Shown here in pieces: positions 32,311-39,010 of a DNA stretch of 42,629 nt. The notes under the pieces are model-generated. The model had not been told where the DNA came from, searched no databases, and saw only the letters and a program-made list of their open reading frames with translations. The stretch covers positions 1 to 42,629 of the IMG/VR virus record IMGVR_UViG_3300048834_000361; one strand, written 5' to 3'. The stretch comes from a virus. Every line of letters begins with the position of its first letter. Positions within the stretch are counted from its first letter, which is position 1. The position numbers and the translations under genes are program-made.

Positions 32311-32611
32311 GCGGGATGTCCACCTCCCCGTCGAGCACCAGGTGCAGCACGTGCAGGAGTCGGGCCAGGGACCCGGTCGTCGTACACAGGACGGTCGTGG
32401 CCGCCACGAGCAGCGCGTCGGCCACCTGGTCGACGGTCATCTCGGAGGCGGTCATCCGGTCAGGGCGCACCTCGGCCGTGGCCGCGATGTCGACGGCGAT
32501 CTCCAGCCCGAGCCCGCCATCGTCGGCCTCGTAGAAGTGGTACTCCAGGTTCTCCGGGATACGGTCCCGCACCAGGAGGTTGAGACCTTCGAGGTCGAAC
32601 TTGTCTCTCAC
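32297..32611 (-). CDS. Hypothetical protein, 104 aa
   Basis: Not recognised. GTG start overlapping the stop of the resolvase gene (GTGA); the end overlaps the helicase start by 14 bases. The product is acidic and mostly helical; the middle has EYHFYEADDGGLGLEIAVDI and the second half DQVADALLVAATTVLCTTTG and LLHVLHLVLDGEVDI. The hydrophobic stretch is amphipathic, not a membrane segment. Tight overlaps with two recombination genes suggest an accessory role. Its size and Val/Leu/Asp pattern resemble the small gene between Sak4-like and SSB-like genes, but no clear homology is visible. Confidence 0.72.
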   Translation of the reverse strand: MRDKFDLEGLNLLVRDRIPENLEYHFYEADDGGLGLEIAVDIAATAEVRPDRMTASEMTVDQVADALLVAATTVLCTTTGSLARLLHVLHLVLDGEVDIPHDPY

Positions 32612-33165
32612 TTCACGACCTCCAGGAGCGGGCGGGCCAGGTGGATGTAGGACGAGCACAGGTGCCGGAGCAGATGGCGGCTCGCGTCGTTGGCGTGCCC
32701 TCCCTCGGTGCGGCGGTACCAGCCGAGCTGGTGCAGCTTGGCGTCGGTCGAGAACTTCTTCGCCTGCACCGGGGTCTGCTCGTACAGGTCCCACATGGCG
32801 TCGGTAGGGGCAGTCGTGTACTCGGAGCGCAGCCACCCGATGATGTCGAGGGCCGTGTGGTCCTGCTTCGTCTTCACCGTACGGTCCGAGATCGTGAACT
32901 TCTCAACCACGATGTCGAGGGAGATCGGCTCATCGGCGCGCAGATTCGCCCGGCCGATGAGCCGGCGCAGGTAGGTCACGGTCTCGCGGTGGTCCAGCTC
33001 GGCGGTGGCGGGGGCGCGAGGTACTGCCAGCTCGGTCAGGGGCAGCTCGTGCTCGGCGAGCACAGCGATGCCCGAGACCTTGCCGGGGTCGACGGCCACC
33101 CAGACCCGGGGAAGGTAGGGAGTGTTCACGTCTCGGAGTATAGCAGCGGTTCGGTCACTTGGCAT
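32608..33165 (-). CDS. RuvC-like Holliday junction resolvase
   Basis: 185 residues from an ATG overlapping the polymerase stop by 11 bases; a GTG at 33129 is an alternative start. RNase H-fold residues appear in order: VWVAVDPGKVSG (first Asp), LDIVVEKFTI (Glu), GGHANDASRHLL (final Asp with preceding His), matching the DxG, E, HxxDA signature of RuvC-type resolvases. It should cut branched DNA before packaging, a job done by gp3 endonuclease in T7. It lies between polymerase and SNF2 helicase. Confidence 0.85.
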   Translation of the reverse strand: MPSDRTAAILRDVNTPYLPRVWVAVDPGKVSGIAVLAEHELPLTELAVPRAPATAELDHRETVTYLRRLIGRANLRADEPISLDIVVEKFTISDRTVKTKQDHTALDIIGWLRSEYTTAPTDAMWDLYEQTPVQAKKFSTDAKLHQLGWYRRTEGGHANDASRHLLRHLCSSYIHLARPLLEVVK

Positions 33166-34930
33166 GGGACCACCTTTCGACGGGGGAGGAAGCGGACACG
33201 GTGAGCGGGACGGACAGGCGGGTGTCGAGCATCAGCTCGGAGGCCCGGGCCGTCATCTCGGCGGCGTCCGTGGTCGGGAAGGAGAACAGCAGCTCGTCGT
33301 GCACCGGCATGACAATGTGCTCGGCGAGGCCCTCGGCGTCGAGGCGGAGCACGGCGTCCTTCAGGACGTCAGCGCCGGACCCGGAGATCAGGTAGTTGAT
33401 CCCCTTGTACGCCTCGTCAGCGGGCACGTGCACCTTCCGCCCGCCGAGGGTGACGACGTGCCCGTCGTTCGTCTGCCCGGCCCGCTCCCGCACCCGGCGA
33501 ATGACCGAGCCCATGAACGTGTCCACCCCGGGGAAGGCGTGCGAGTACTGGGCGAGGTACCGGTTCATCTCGTCGACCGTCACCCCGGCCGTCAGCGCCA
33601 TCTTCTCCGGCCCTGCCCCGTAGATCTTGGCGAAGTTCACCGCCTTCGAGGTGGAGCGCTGCGCCTCGGTGAAGTCCTGCCCGTACACGGTACGGGCGGC
33701 CAGGGCATGCAGGTCGCCGGACCCGTGCAGGAACTCCTCGATCATGGCGGCCTCGCCTGCGTAGGCGGCGAAGATGCGCAGCTCCTGCCCCTTGTAGTCC
33801 ACGGACACCAGGCGCTGGTCGGGGGCCCGAGGGATGACCGCCTCCCGGATGCTGTGCTCCTTCGAGGGAAGCTGCTGGATCGGGGGGTTCGAGACCGAGG
33901 ACCGCCCGTGCTTCGCGCCGAGCGTGTTGATCGAAGCGTGCACCGTCCCGCCGCTCTGGATGAACGGGTCGAGGTACGCGGTCGACCACTTCATCAGGCG
34001 CTGGTACCGGATGAGCTGCTCGGCCAGCTCGCCGACCGGACCTCCGAGCTGGGCCAGGCGCTTCTTCACTGGCGCGTCGAGCTTGGCCTGCCCGGTGTCG
34101 GTGAACTCGTCAGGGTCCCAGCCCAGGTCCCGCAGCACCGCCTCGACGATGCGGTTGCTGTTCGGGTTGTCGACGCCCGCAGCGGCCAGCCGATCAGCGA
34201 GCAGGCCCGCTTCGATGCGCCACGCTGAGCGGAGCTGTGTCGAGTAGTCGACGTCCACGCTCATACCTCGGCGCTCGACCTGCCACATCACCGCCGAGTA
34301 CGCCATCTCCTCGACGTACCGGGGCGGGAGCCCCGCGCCCTCGGGGATCAGGGCCCGGGCGAGGCGGGCGGTCAGCACCGTGTCGATGGCGCCGTACGCC
34401 CAGTACTCGGGGGCGTCGACCGGCACGGTCGCCCACGACCGCCCGCCCCGATCCATGAACCGGCGCAGCACTTGCTGCCCTTCACCGGCCCAGGTCCCGA
34501 ACAGCTCGGTGGTCAGGGGCTTGAGCCCGAAGGCGCCCTTCCCTGCCCGCTCCAGGTAGGCGAGGATGCGGGTGTCGTGTACGTTCCGCCACAGCGGCAG
34601 CTCGCACCCCGCCGAGGTGAGGGCGTGCATGTCGAACTTGGCGTTGTGCATGATGACCGGAACGCCGGCCGCCCGTACCTGGGCCATCGCCCAGTGCACG
34701 AGCCTGCCGTACCATGACATTGGCACGGCCCACGCCTCGGTGGTCGTGCCGAACTGCACGAGGCGCACGAACCCGGGCACCGTCCAGTCGAGGCCGGTCG
34801 TCTCGGTGTCGATGGAGAGCGGTCGCCGAGCGGCGAGCTGCTCGGTCAGCCAGGCAGCGAACGTGGCGGGGTCCCCGACCGGGTCGTCCGCACCGCAGAG
34901 CCAGAAGTTGATGTCGTCGGGGAGTTCCAA
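33155..34930 (-). CDS. Family A DNA polymerase with 3'-5' exonuclease
   Basis: 591 residues from a TTG at 34930 with GAGG 7 bases upstream; no ATG or GTG fits before the exonuclease motif. Proofreading domain: SIDTETTG (D41, E43), MHNAKFDMHAL and YGAIDTVL. Polymerase: motif A VDYKGQELR (about 375), motif B RSTSKAVNFAKIYG (about 430), motif C VHDELLF (about 541). No 5'-3' exonuclease domain is present, as in T7 polymerase, so primer removal needs another enzyme. The start lies 85 bases inside the upstream Zn-ribbon gene, unusual for this tightly coupled operon. It copies the genome with the primase-helicase. Confidence 0.93.
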   Translation of the reverse strand: MELPDDINFWLCGADDPVGDPATFAAWLTEQLAARRPLSIDTETTGLDWTVPGFVRLVQFGTTTEAWAVPMSWYGRLVHWAMAQVRAAGVPVIMHNAKFDMHALTSAGCELPLWRNVHDTRILAYLERAGKGAFGLKPLTTELFGTWAGEGQQVLRRFMDRGGRSWATVPVDAPEYWAYGAIDTVLTARLARALIPEGAGLPPRYVEEMAYSAVMWQVERRGMSVDVDYSTQLRSAWRIEAGLLADRLAAAGVDNPNSNRIVEAVLRDLGWDPDEFTDTGQAKLDAPVKKRLAQLGGPVGELAEQLIRYQRLMKWSTAYLDPFIQSGGTVHASINTLGAKHGRSSVSNPPIQQLPSKEHSIREAVIPRAPDQRLVSVDYKGQELRIFAAYAGEAAMIEEFLHGSGDLHALAARTVYGQDFTEAQRSTSKAVNFAKIYGAGPEKMALTAGVTVDEMNRYLAQYSHAFPGVDTFMGSVIRRVRERAGQTNDGHVVTLGGRKVHVPADEAYKGINYLISGSGADVLKDAVLRLDAEGLAEHIVMPVHDELLFSFPTTDAAEMTARASELMLDTRLSVPLTVSASSPVERWSHAK

Positions 34931-35163
34931 GGGGGAGCCTCGATCAGGATGTCGGCGACCACTGCGCCCGGGGAGAGCGCGTGGGTGGAGGGGAGCTGAC
35001 CGTACCAGGGCGCGATGCCTCGCACCCCGCACAGCCAGCAGTCGCTGGTCACTGCGGGGTCCCAGAGCACCTCGCACTCTGGGCAGAAGAAGGGCGGGGC
35101 CGGGGGATCAGTGACCTGATACCCCCGGTCCCGGAGGATGTTGTTCCCTCTGCGGCGGATCAC
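34846..35163 (-). CDS. Zinc-ribbon protein overlapping polymerase
   Basis: 105 residues from a GTG overlapping the stop of the beta-helix gene (GTGA). Two pairs, C27/C30 (FCPECEVLW) and C42/C45 (CWLCGVRG), form a zinc ribbon near the N-terminus. From about residue 78 the sequence becomes Ser/Thr/Arg/Pro-rich low complexity; that part overlaps the polymerase start by 85 bases in another frame and may be unimportant or the product of a lost stop. Possibly a polymerase accessory or a transcription factor. Confidence 0.65.
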   Translation of the reverse strand: MIRRRGNNILRDRGYQVTDPPAPPFFCPECEVLWDPAVTSDCWLCGVRGIAPWYGQLPSTHALSPGAVVADILIEAPPWNSPTTSTSGSAVRTTRSGTPPRSLPG

Positions 35164-36518
35164 GCTAGCGCTGCCCGCACCTTCTCGTGGGTGTCGAACA
35201 GCTTGACGACGACGGTCTCCGCCTCGCCGAGTCGCTGCTGGAGATCCTTGACCTTGCTGCGCTCGACGTCGAGGGCGATGGTGAGCGAGTTGATCCTGTC
35301 CCACACCGCCTTCAGGTCCGGGTCCGGCGCCGGTGCCGGGGGCTCCGGCTCCGGCTCCGGCGGAGGGGGCGGGGGCGGGGGCGGTGCGCTGTCCCCGGGC
35401 GGGGGCGGCGGGGTGAAGGACGTGATGATCTCGTTGTCCCGGACCGAGGACCCGGTCGGGAACCCGCCGCCCACCGGCACGTGCACGCGGTTGTTGCGCA
35501 CGATGGTGCGGGTCGGCGTGCCGCCGTACCCGCCATAGGTGATGGAGCCCTTCGTGTTCCACGTCGTGTTGCCTTCGATGATCGAGGCGGTCTCACTGTA
35601 GGAGCGGTTGTTGCCGGTCATCCCTCCGACGCTGATGGCGTCGAGGTCCGGGCAGTCCCAGATCACGTTGCCGATCACGTCCACGCCCTCGGAGCACGGG
35701 TTGATGACGCTGGCCCCGTAGTAGGTGGCGCCGTTCGGCACCTTGTTCGAGGGGCGGCAGTTGTAGATGTGGTTGTTGAGGATGAGGATGTCGACGAGGC
35801 CGTCAGCGTACGCGTTCATCTTGTCGTTCTGCGCCGCCACGATCACACCGCTGTGGCTGACGACCATGTCGTAGATCAGGTTGTCTTGGATCACCACGTT
35901 CTGCACCAGCGGCTTGATGTCGATGGCCTCGCCGCCCCCGACGCCCCGGCTCTGCGGTCCGCCACGGATGATGTTGCGGGAGATGGTGAAGACCTTACCG
36001 CGGTCATCGTAGTTGGGGGAACCCCCGACGTAGATGGTTTCGCCGGCCCCGCCAATGATCTCGTTGTCGAGGACGACCCAGTCAGTGCTGCTGCCGTTCA
36101 CCGTGAACACGGCCTGGCTGCAGTTGGCGCCGTCCACCAGGTTGTGGGTGAACCGGACGTCGGAGCACTTGCGTGGCGAGCCAGGGTAGGGGTTGATCCA
36201 CCCGGCGGCCAGCGCCCACACGGCGCCGGGCTGCGGCCGGAACACGAGGCCCTGGGCGTGGAAGTGGTGAACGTTCTGCCAGTACCCGACCAGCCCGCCT
36301 CGGCTGTTGGAGAAGGTGGCGGCGCCCTTCTCGGACGCCTGGAGCACGAGCTTCTTGGCCTCAGTGCCAGACAGGTCGGAGAGGTCGAGCTTGCCGTACT
36401 CGCCGGGCTCCAGGGTGATGACCCCGCCCTTGCCGTGAAGGTCGCGGAGAGCGGCGTAGAGCTGGGAGCTGCTACGGACAGTGCCGTCGGAGGGGAGGAG
36501 TGTGTAGGGTCGCTGCAT
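35160..36518 (-). CDS. Parallel beta-helix protein with coiled-coil tail
   Basis: 452 residues from an ATG preceded by GAAAGGACCCCC. Residues 1-60 lead in (TLEPGEYGKLDLSDLSG). Residues about 60-370 are a right-handed parallel beta-helix: repeated rungs such as VVLDNEIIGGAGETIYVGGS, then VVIQDNLIYDMVV, ILILNNHIYNC and RTIVRNNRVHVPVG. This is the fold of pectate lyases and tailspike depolymerases. A Pro-rich linker (mostly PP and PEPEP) joins a coiled coil (WDRINSLTIALDVERSKVKD; QQRLGEAETVVVKL) likely to trimerise. No signal peptide. It lies among early replication genes, far from the structural operon. Virion spike or early carbohydrate-active enzyme are both possible. Confidence 0.8.
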   Translation of the reverse strand: MQRPYTLLPSDGTVRSSSQLYAALRDLHGKGGVITLEPGEYGKLDLSDLSGTEAKKLVLQASEKGAATFSNSRGGLVGYWQNVHHFHAQGLVFRPQPGAVWALAAGWINPYPGSPRKCSDVRFTHNLVDGANCSQAVFTVNGSSTDWVVLDNEIIGGAGETIYVGGSPNYDDRGKVFTISRNIIRGGPQSRGVGGGEAIDIKPLVQNVVIQDNLIYDMVVSHSGVIVAAQNDKMNAYADGLVDILILNNHIYNCRPSNKVPNGATYYGASVINPCSEGVDVIGNVIWDCPDLDAISVGGMTGNNRSYSETASIIEGNTTWNTKGSITYGGYGGTPTRTIVRNNRVHVPVGGGFPTGSSVRDNEIITSFTPPPPPGDSAPPPPPPPPPEPEPEPPAPAPDPDLKAVWDRINSLTIALDVERSKVKDLQQRLGEAETVVVKLFDTHEKVRAALA

Positions 36519-36530
36519 GGGGGTCCTTTC
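36519..36530 (-). promoter_or_regulatory. Early start-associated sequence, beta-helix gene
   Basis: GAAAGGACCCCC immediately before the ATG at 36518, identical to the copy at 27691-27702. Confidence 0.65.
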
Positions 36531-36536
36531 GGAAGT

Positions 36537-36561
36537 GATAGCTAGGCGCATCCTAGCTATC
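36537..36561. promoter_or_regulatory. Inverted repeat overlapping a stop codon
   Basis: GATAGCTAGG (36537-36546), loop CGCAT, CCTAGCTATC (36552-36561), a perfect 10-bp dyad unusually low in G+C for this genome. It includes the TAG stop (36553-36555) of the zinc-ribbon gene and ends 18 bases before the beta-helix start. There is no U-tract. Operator or processing site likely. Confidence 0.55.
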
Positions 36562-36780
36562 GGTTGCTGCCGGGGGCGGGTAGTGGATGGTGCGGGGACC
36601 GGACCCCCCGAGAAGGGGGAGGTGCAGCGCCGTCCGCCCGCACGGACATCGGACGATCGTCCCTCGGAAGGCGGTGATGGCGGTGTCACAGTACCCACAC
36701 TCGTGCCGGGCCGCTTCGATGTCAGCGGAGGCACGGCGGGGCAGGGCGTTGAGGGTGTCGTTGTCGTTGTCAGCGGCCAG
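36553..36780 (-). CDS. Small zinc-ribbon protein, CTG start likely
   Basis: About 75 residues. The coding part is clear from C28/C31 (HECGYCDTAI) and C45/C47 (IVRCPCGRTALHLP), a rubredoxin-like or Zn-ribbon fold. The frame has no ATG, GTG or TTG near its beginning; the best start is CTG at 36780, with GGTGGG upstream, overlapping the preceding gene end by 11 bases. A far upstream ATG at 37224 would cover all of the preceding gene and is unlikely. The stop lies inside an inverted repeat. Confidence 0.55.
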   Translation of the reverse strand: MAADNDNDTLNALPRRASADIEAARHECGYCDTAITAFRGTIVRCPCGRTALHLPLLGGSGPRTIHYPPPAATDS

Positions 36781-37114
36781 GGCCCACCACCCGAATAATG
36801 GCTTCGCACCAGTCCAGCCACGATTGACAGTCCCAACCCGTGTAGTCGCAGCCGCCCGTCGCCGCCCACCAGGTACCATTGATGAGCACAAGCCACGTCC
36901 AGTCCGTGCGGTCACGTTCACCTTGGACGACCATGACCAGAGCCTGTATAGGGGCGTCCGGTTCGAGGGGACCTCGGTCGTTGTACGCCACGGCCAGCCC
37001 GAACTCGTGGGCGTCTTGTCCGGGGAACCGGCGGTCGAGCGCGCTTCCGAACTCGATACCCGCGTCCCACTCGAAGGACCCGGGCGCGCTGAGGTAGGGG
37101 ATGTCGTCATCCAT
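36770..37114 (-). CDS. Hypothetical protein, 114 aa, Trp-rich
   Basis: ATG with GGAGG 6 bases upstream. Acidic protein with many Trp (DWTWLVLINGTWWAATGGCD; WDCQSWLDWCEAIIRVVG). The first half has Asp/Gly turns. Five Trp in about 35 residues and a Cys pair near the C-terminus suggest a compact binding domain. No membrane segment. It lies in a run of small early genes between the terminase-small-subunit-like and polymerase genes. It is separate from the repeated junction seen upstream. Not recognised. Confidence 0.72.
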   Translation of the reverse strand: MDDDIPYLSAPGSFEWDAGIEFGSALDRRFPGQDAHEFGLAVAYNDRGPLEPDAPIQALVMVVQGERDRTDWTWLVLINGTWWAATGGCDYTGWDCQSWLDWCEAIIRVVGPGR

Positions 37115-37424
37115 GGTCCGCCTCCTTCGGGGTGGCGGCGGCGAGGATGTTGCCCTCGGCGACGACCCACCGGGCCCAGGTCCCCCGTGCGTCGCGCTGA
37201 CACACCAACGTCAGCCCGGGGCAAGCCTCAGCATAGGCGTCGATCAGCGCCTGCAACTCGTCGGCCCGCTCGGCGCAGGCGTCGAACCCTTCGTGGTGGC
37301 CACAGAGGCGCCACCGCCCGTCCTCGGGCATGTAGTGGCAGCCGCAGAGGTAGAACTCCCATCGGCCGTCGGGGAACGGGCCTGACTGTGATCGGATGTC
37401 TGCAAGGGTGCGCTCACTCGGCAC
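37107..37424 (-). CDS. Cys/His-rich small protein
   Basis: 105 residues from a GTG with GGAGG 6 bases upstream. The middle has YLCGCHYMPEDGRWRLCGHH then EGFDACAE: four cysteines and three histidines within 25 residues, probably zinc binding. The C-terminal part is helical (ADELQALIDAYAEACPG) then VVAEGNILAAATPKEADHG. The last 14 residues are nearly the same as the end of the next upstream gene (FLAAATPKEDDRAE), and the shared DNA is the 27-base direct repeat at 37121 and 37431. Function unknown. Confidence 0.75.
   Translation of the reverse strand: MPSERTLADIRSQSGPFPDGRWEFYLCGCHYMPEDGRWRLCGHHEGFDACAERADELQALIDAYAEACPGLTLVCQRDARGTWARWVVAEGNILAAATPKEADHG
37121..37147 (-). repeat. 27-base direct repeat, copy 1
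   Basis: Identical to 37431-37457. Both encode LAAATPKE at the end of one gene and provide the GGAGG ribosome site of the next, so a gene-end/ribosome-site junction has been duplicated. Confidence 0.85.
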
Positions 37425-37740
37425 GGTCGTCCTCCTTCGGGGTGGCGGCGGCGAGGAAGTGGGGCGGCAGTTGCCTCCACCATCTCCATCCGAGCAAGTC
37501 GCTGCGGGCACCGTTGATGACCTCCGCAATGACGCCATCCGCTCGTCGAACGATGCTCTCCCAGGCGTAGTAGACGTCCTCGTGGGTGGCCTCAGTGCAG
37601 GCCATCTCTCGCAGGACCGCACGCATCAGGGTGTTTTCCGCTCGCAGCCGTTCGATCTCCTTCTGGAGATCCTCTCTCTCGCAAACCACGATCGGGTCTG
37701 CCCCGTTCGGGATCTGTCGGCAGTGCCAAGTTTCAGTCAC
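37414..37740 (-). CDS. Coiled-coil hypothetical protein, 108 aa
   Basis: GTG start overlapping the previous stop (GTGA), with GAGGAGG upstream. A coiled coil spans about residues 20-48 (REDLQKEIERLRAENTLMRA; VLREMAC). The second half is amphipathic with EDVYYAWESIVRRADGVIAE and a Trp/Arg cluster (GWRWWRQLPPHF) before the repeated LAAATPKEDD end. Two Cys. The ending is shared with the next gene, suggesting duplication or recombination at this junction. Function not recognised. Confidence 0.75.
   Translation of the reverse strand: MTETWHCRQIPNGADPIVVCEREDLQKEIERLRAENTLMRAVLREMACTEATHEDVYYAWESIVRRADGVIAEVINGARSDLLGWRWWRQLPPHFLAAATPKEDDRAE
37431..37457 (-). repeat. 27-base direct repeat, copy 2
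   Basis: Second copy of the 37121-37147 sequence. Placed at the end of the 37414 gene and before the start at 37424 of its neighbour. Confidence 0.85.
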
Positions 37741-37940
37741 GGCGCCCTCCTCGGGGTCATGGCGTAGCGGACAGCGGGGCGGAACCGTTGCCGTCCGACC
37801 AGGTTGAAGTAGGCGATGCTGCGCAGGCGCTCCACCTCGGAGCGCAGCGCCTCGATTTCCCGGCCCGCCTCGCACACGGGGCAGGCAGGGTCATCAGCGC
37901 AGCAGTCGTAGTTGTCGAGCCGGGTCAACAGGCCGCTCAC
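37737..37940 (-). CDS. Small Cys-rich coiled-coil protein, 67 aa
   Basis: GTG start overlapping the stop of the upstream gene (GTGA) and stop overlapping the next start. Cysteines C13, C14, C20, C23 (DCCADDPACPVC) form a compact zinc knuckle, then EAGREIEALRSEVERLRSIA is a coiled coil. The tail is basic (RQRFRPAVRYAMTPRRAP). The combination of knuckle plus coiled coil is like the 6409 gene and suggests dimeric nucleic-acid or protein binding. No known family. Confidence 0.72.
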   Translation of the reverse strand: MSGLLTRLDNYDCCADDPACPVCEAGREIEALRSEVERLRSIAYFNLVGRQRFRPAVRYAMTPRRAP

Positions 37941-38395
37941 TCCTCCACCACCTCGGCGTCGAGGAGATGACGGCCGGCGGCGAGCGCCCGCTGTGCTCGC
38001 TGGATCTCGGCGACGACAGCAGGGTCGAGGGTGCGAACCTCCTCGGCGCGTTCCTCCGTCTTCACCTCCACCCGCCGGGTGTCCCGGGCACGGGTCGCCT
38101 GGAGCTGGTCGAGCACGGTGTACTTGAGGAAGATCTCAGCGTCCCGGGTAGAGCCGGCCAGCGCGCGTTCCTTGAGTACTTCAAGTACGTCGGCGACGCT
38201 CTCCTCCTGGGCCAGGATGATGCGCTCGTCGAAGTCGGGGTCCTCCCGCCGCGCCTCGGTCAGCCACCGGGTCGGGACCTGCATCAGCTTGCACGCCTGG
38301 TTCGCCCGGGCGCCCTGCTCGATCAGCGACAGGAACGTGGTCTGCCCTACCTCGGTGAGCAGGATGTTCTCGGTGTACGGGGTAGGCGCAGGCAT
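37937..38395 (-). CDS. Terminase small subunit-like protein
   Basis: 152 residues; the ATG follows the kinase stop as TGATG. The N-terminal half reads as a terminase small-subunit helix-turn-helix: FLSLIEQGARANQACKLMQV then PTRWLTEARREDPDFDERII. It is followed by the helix LAQEESVADVLEVLKERALA and a stretch with AEIFLKYTVLDQL, the usual order in these proteins. The C-terminal half is charged. The subunit recognises the packaging site and loads the large terminase. Here it sits in the early leftward operon, some 33 kb from the large subunit, which is unusual. An alternative is an early transcription regulator of the same fold. Confidence 0.72.
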   Translation of the reverse strand: MPAPTPYTENILLTEVGQTTFLSLIEQGARANQACKLMQVPTRWLTEARREDPDFDERIILAQEESVADVLEVLKERALAGSTRDAEIFLKYTVLDQLQATRARDTRRVEVKTEERAEEVRTLDPAVVAEIQRAQRALAAGRHLLDAEVVEE

Positions 38396-38994
38396 CAGGC
38401 GTACCGTGCCGCCCGGTGCAGGGCGCGCTCGACCGTGGCGTACAGGGCAGGGACGTCGCCGTCGTTGATGATCTCCTCGTCGAAGGTGACCTTGGCGTCG
38501 CGCAGCGCGGCCTCGGTCTCGGACTCGCGGGCGTTGATCGGGCCGACACCTGGGCGGGTCACCCGCCACAGCCAGCCGAGGCTGCCCTGTACGTAGTCCA
38601 CCTCGTTGACGTAGCGCACGTCCGGGATCACCAGGTACGGGACGGTCACGGACTCACGGTGCAGGGCGTCGACCCACACATCGTCGCCGAGCACCGCCCG
38701 TGCCCCGTGCCCGAGGCGCTGGAGGAAGGCGGTGATCTCCGGGTACTGGCGCTTCGCCTCGTCGTACCCGTAGATCTCGATGAGGCTGGTGTACGTCAGC
38801 GAGTAGTTGCCGTAGATCTCGATTGGCGGGTCGGCCAGGGCAGCGAGACGGCGCAGCGCGTCGGCGAACGCCATCTTGCGGTAGCCGTGCACCTCGACGA
38901 GGTAGTCGGCGACGGTGTCCTTGCCGGACTGCGAGTGACCGGACAGGCCGATCACGCCGGGCAGGTTGGAGAGGTCGGGGGTCAGACGTGACAT
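38395..38994 (-). CDS. Deoxynucleoside monophosphate kinase
   Basis: 199 residues. Walker A is GHSQSGKDT (about residues 18-26), then ADYLVEVHGYRKMAFADALR, the start of the T4 gp1-like dNMP kinase fold. A later PDVRYVNEVDYV block (about residue 125) and WRVTRPG resemble the lid and nucleotide-binding segments, and DEEIINDGDVPALYATVE is the typical end. It phosphorylates dNMPs to dNDPs, feeding the polymerase. Start ATG after GAAAGGACCC. No other nucleotide-metabolism gene (thymidylate synthase, ribonucleotide reductase) is recognised. Confidence 0.85.
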   Translation of the reverse strand: MSRLTPDLSNLPGVIGLSGHSQSGKDTVADYLVEVHGYRKMAFADALRRLAALADPPIEIYGNYSLTYTSLIEIYGYDEAKRQYPEITAFLQRLGHGARAVLGDDVWVDALHRESVTVPYLVIPDVRYVNEVDYVQGSLGWLWRVTRPGVGPINARESETEAALRDAKVTFDEEIINDGDVPALYATVERALHRAARYA

Positions 38995-39010
38995 GCGGGG
39001 GCGGGTCCTT

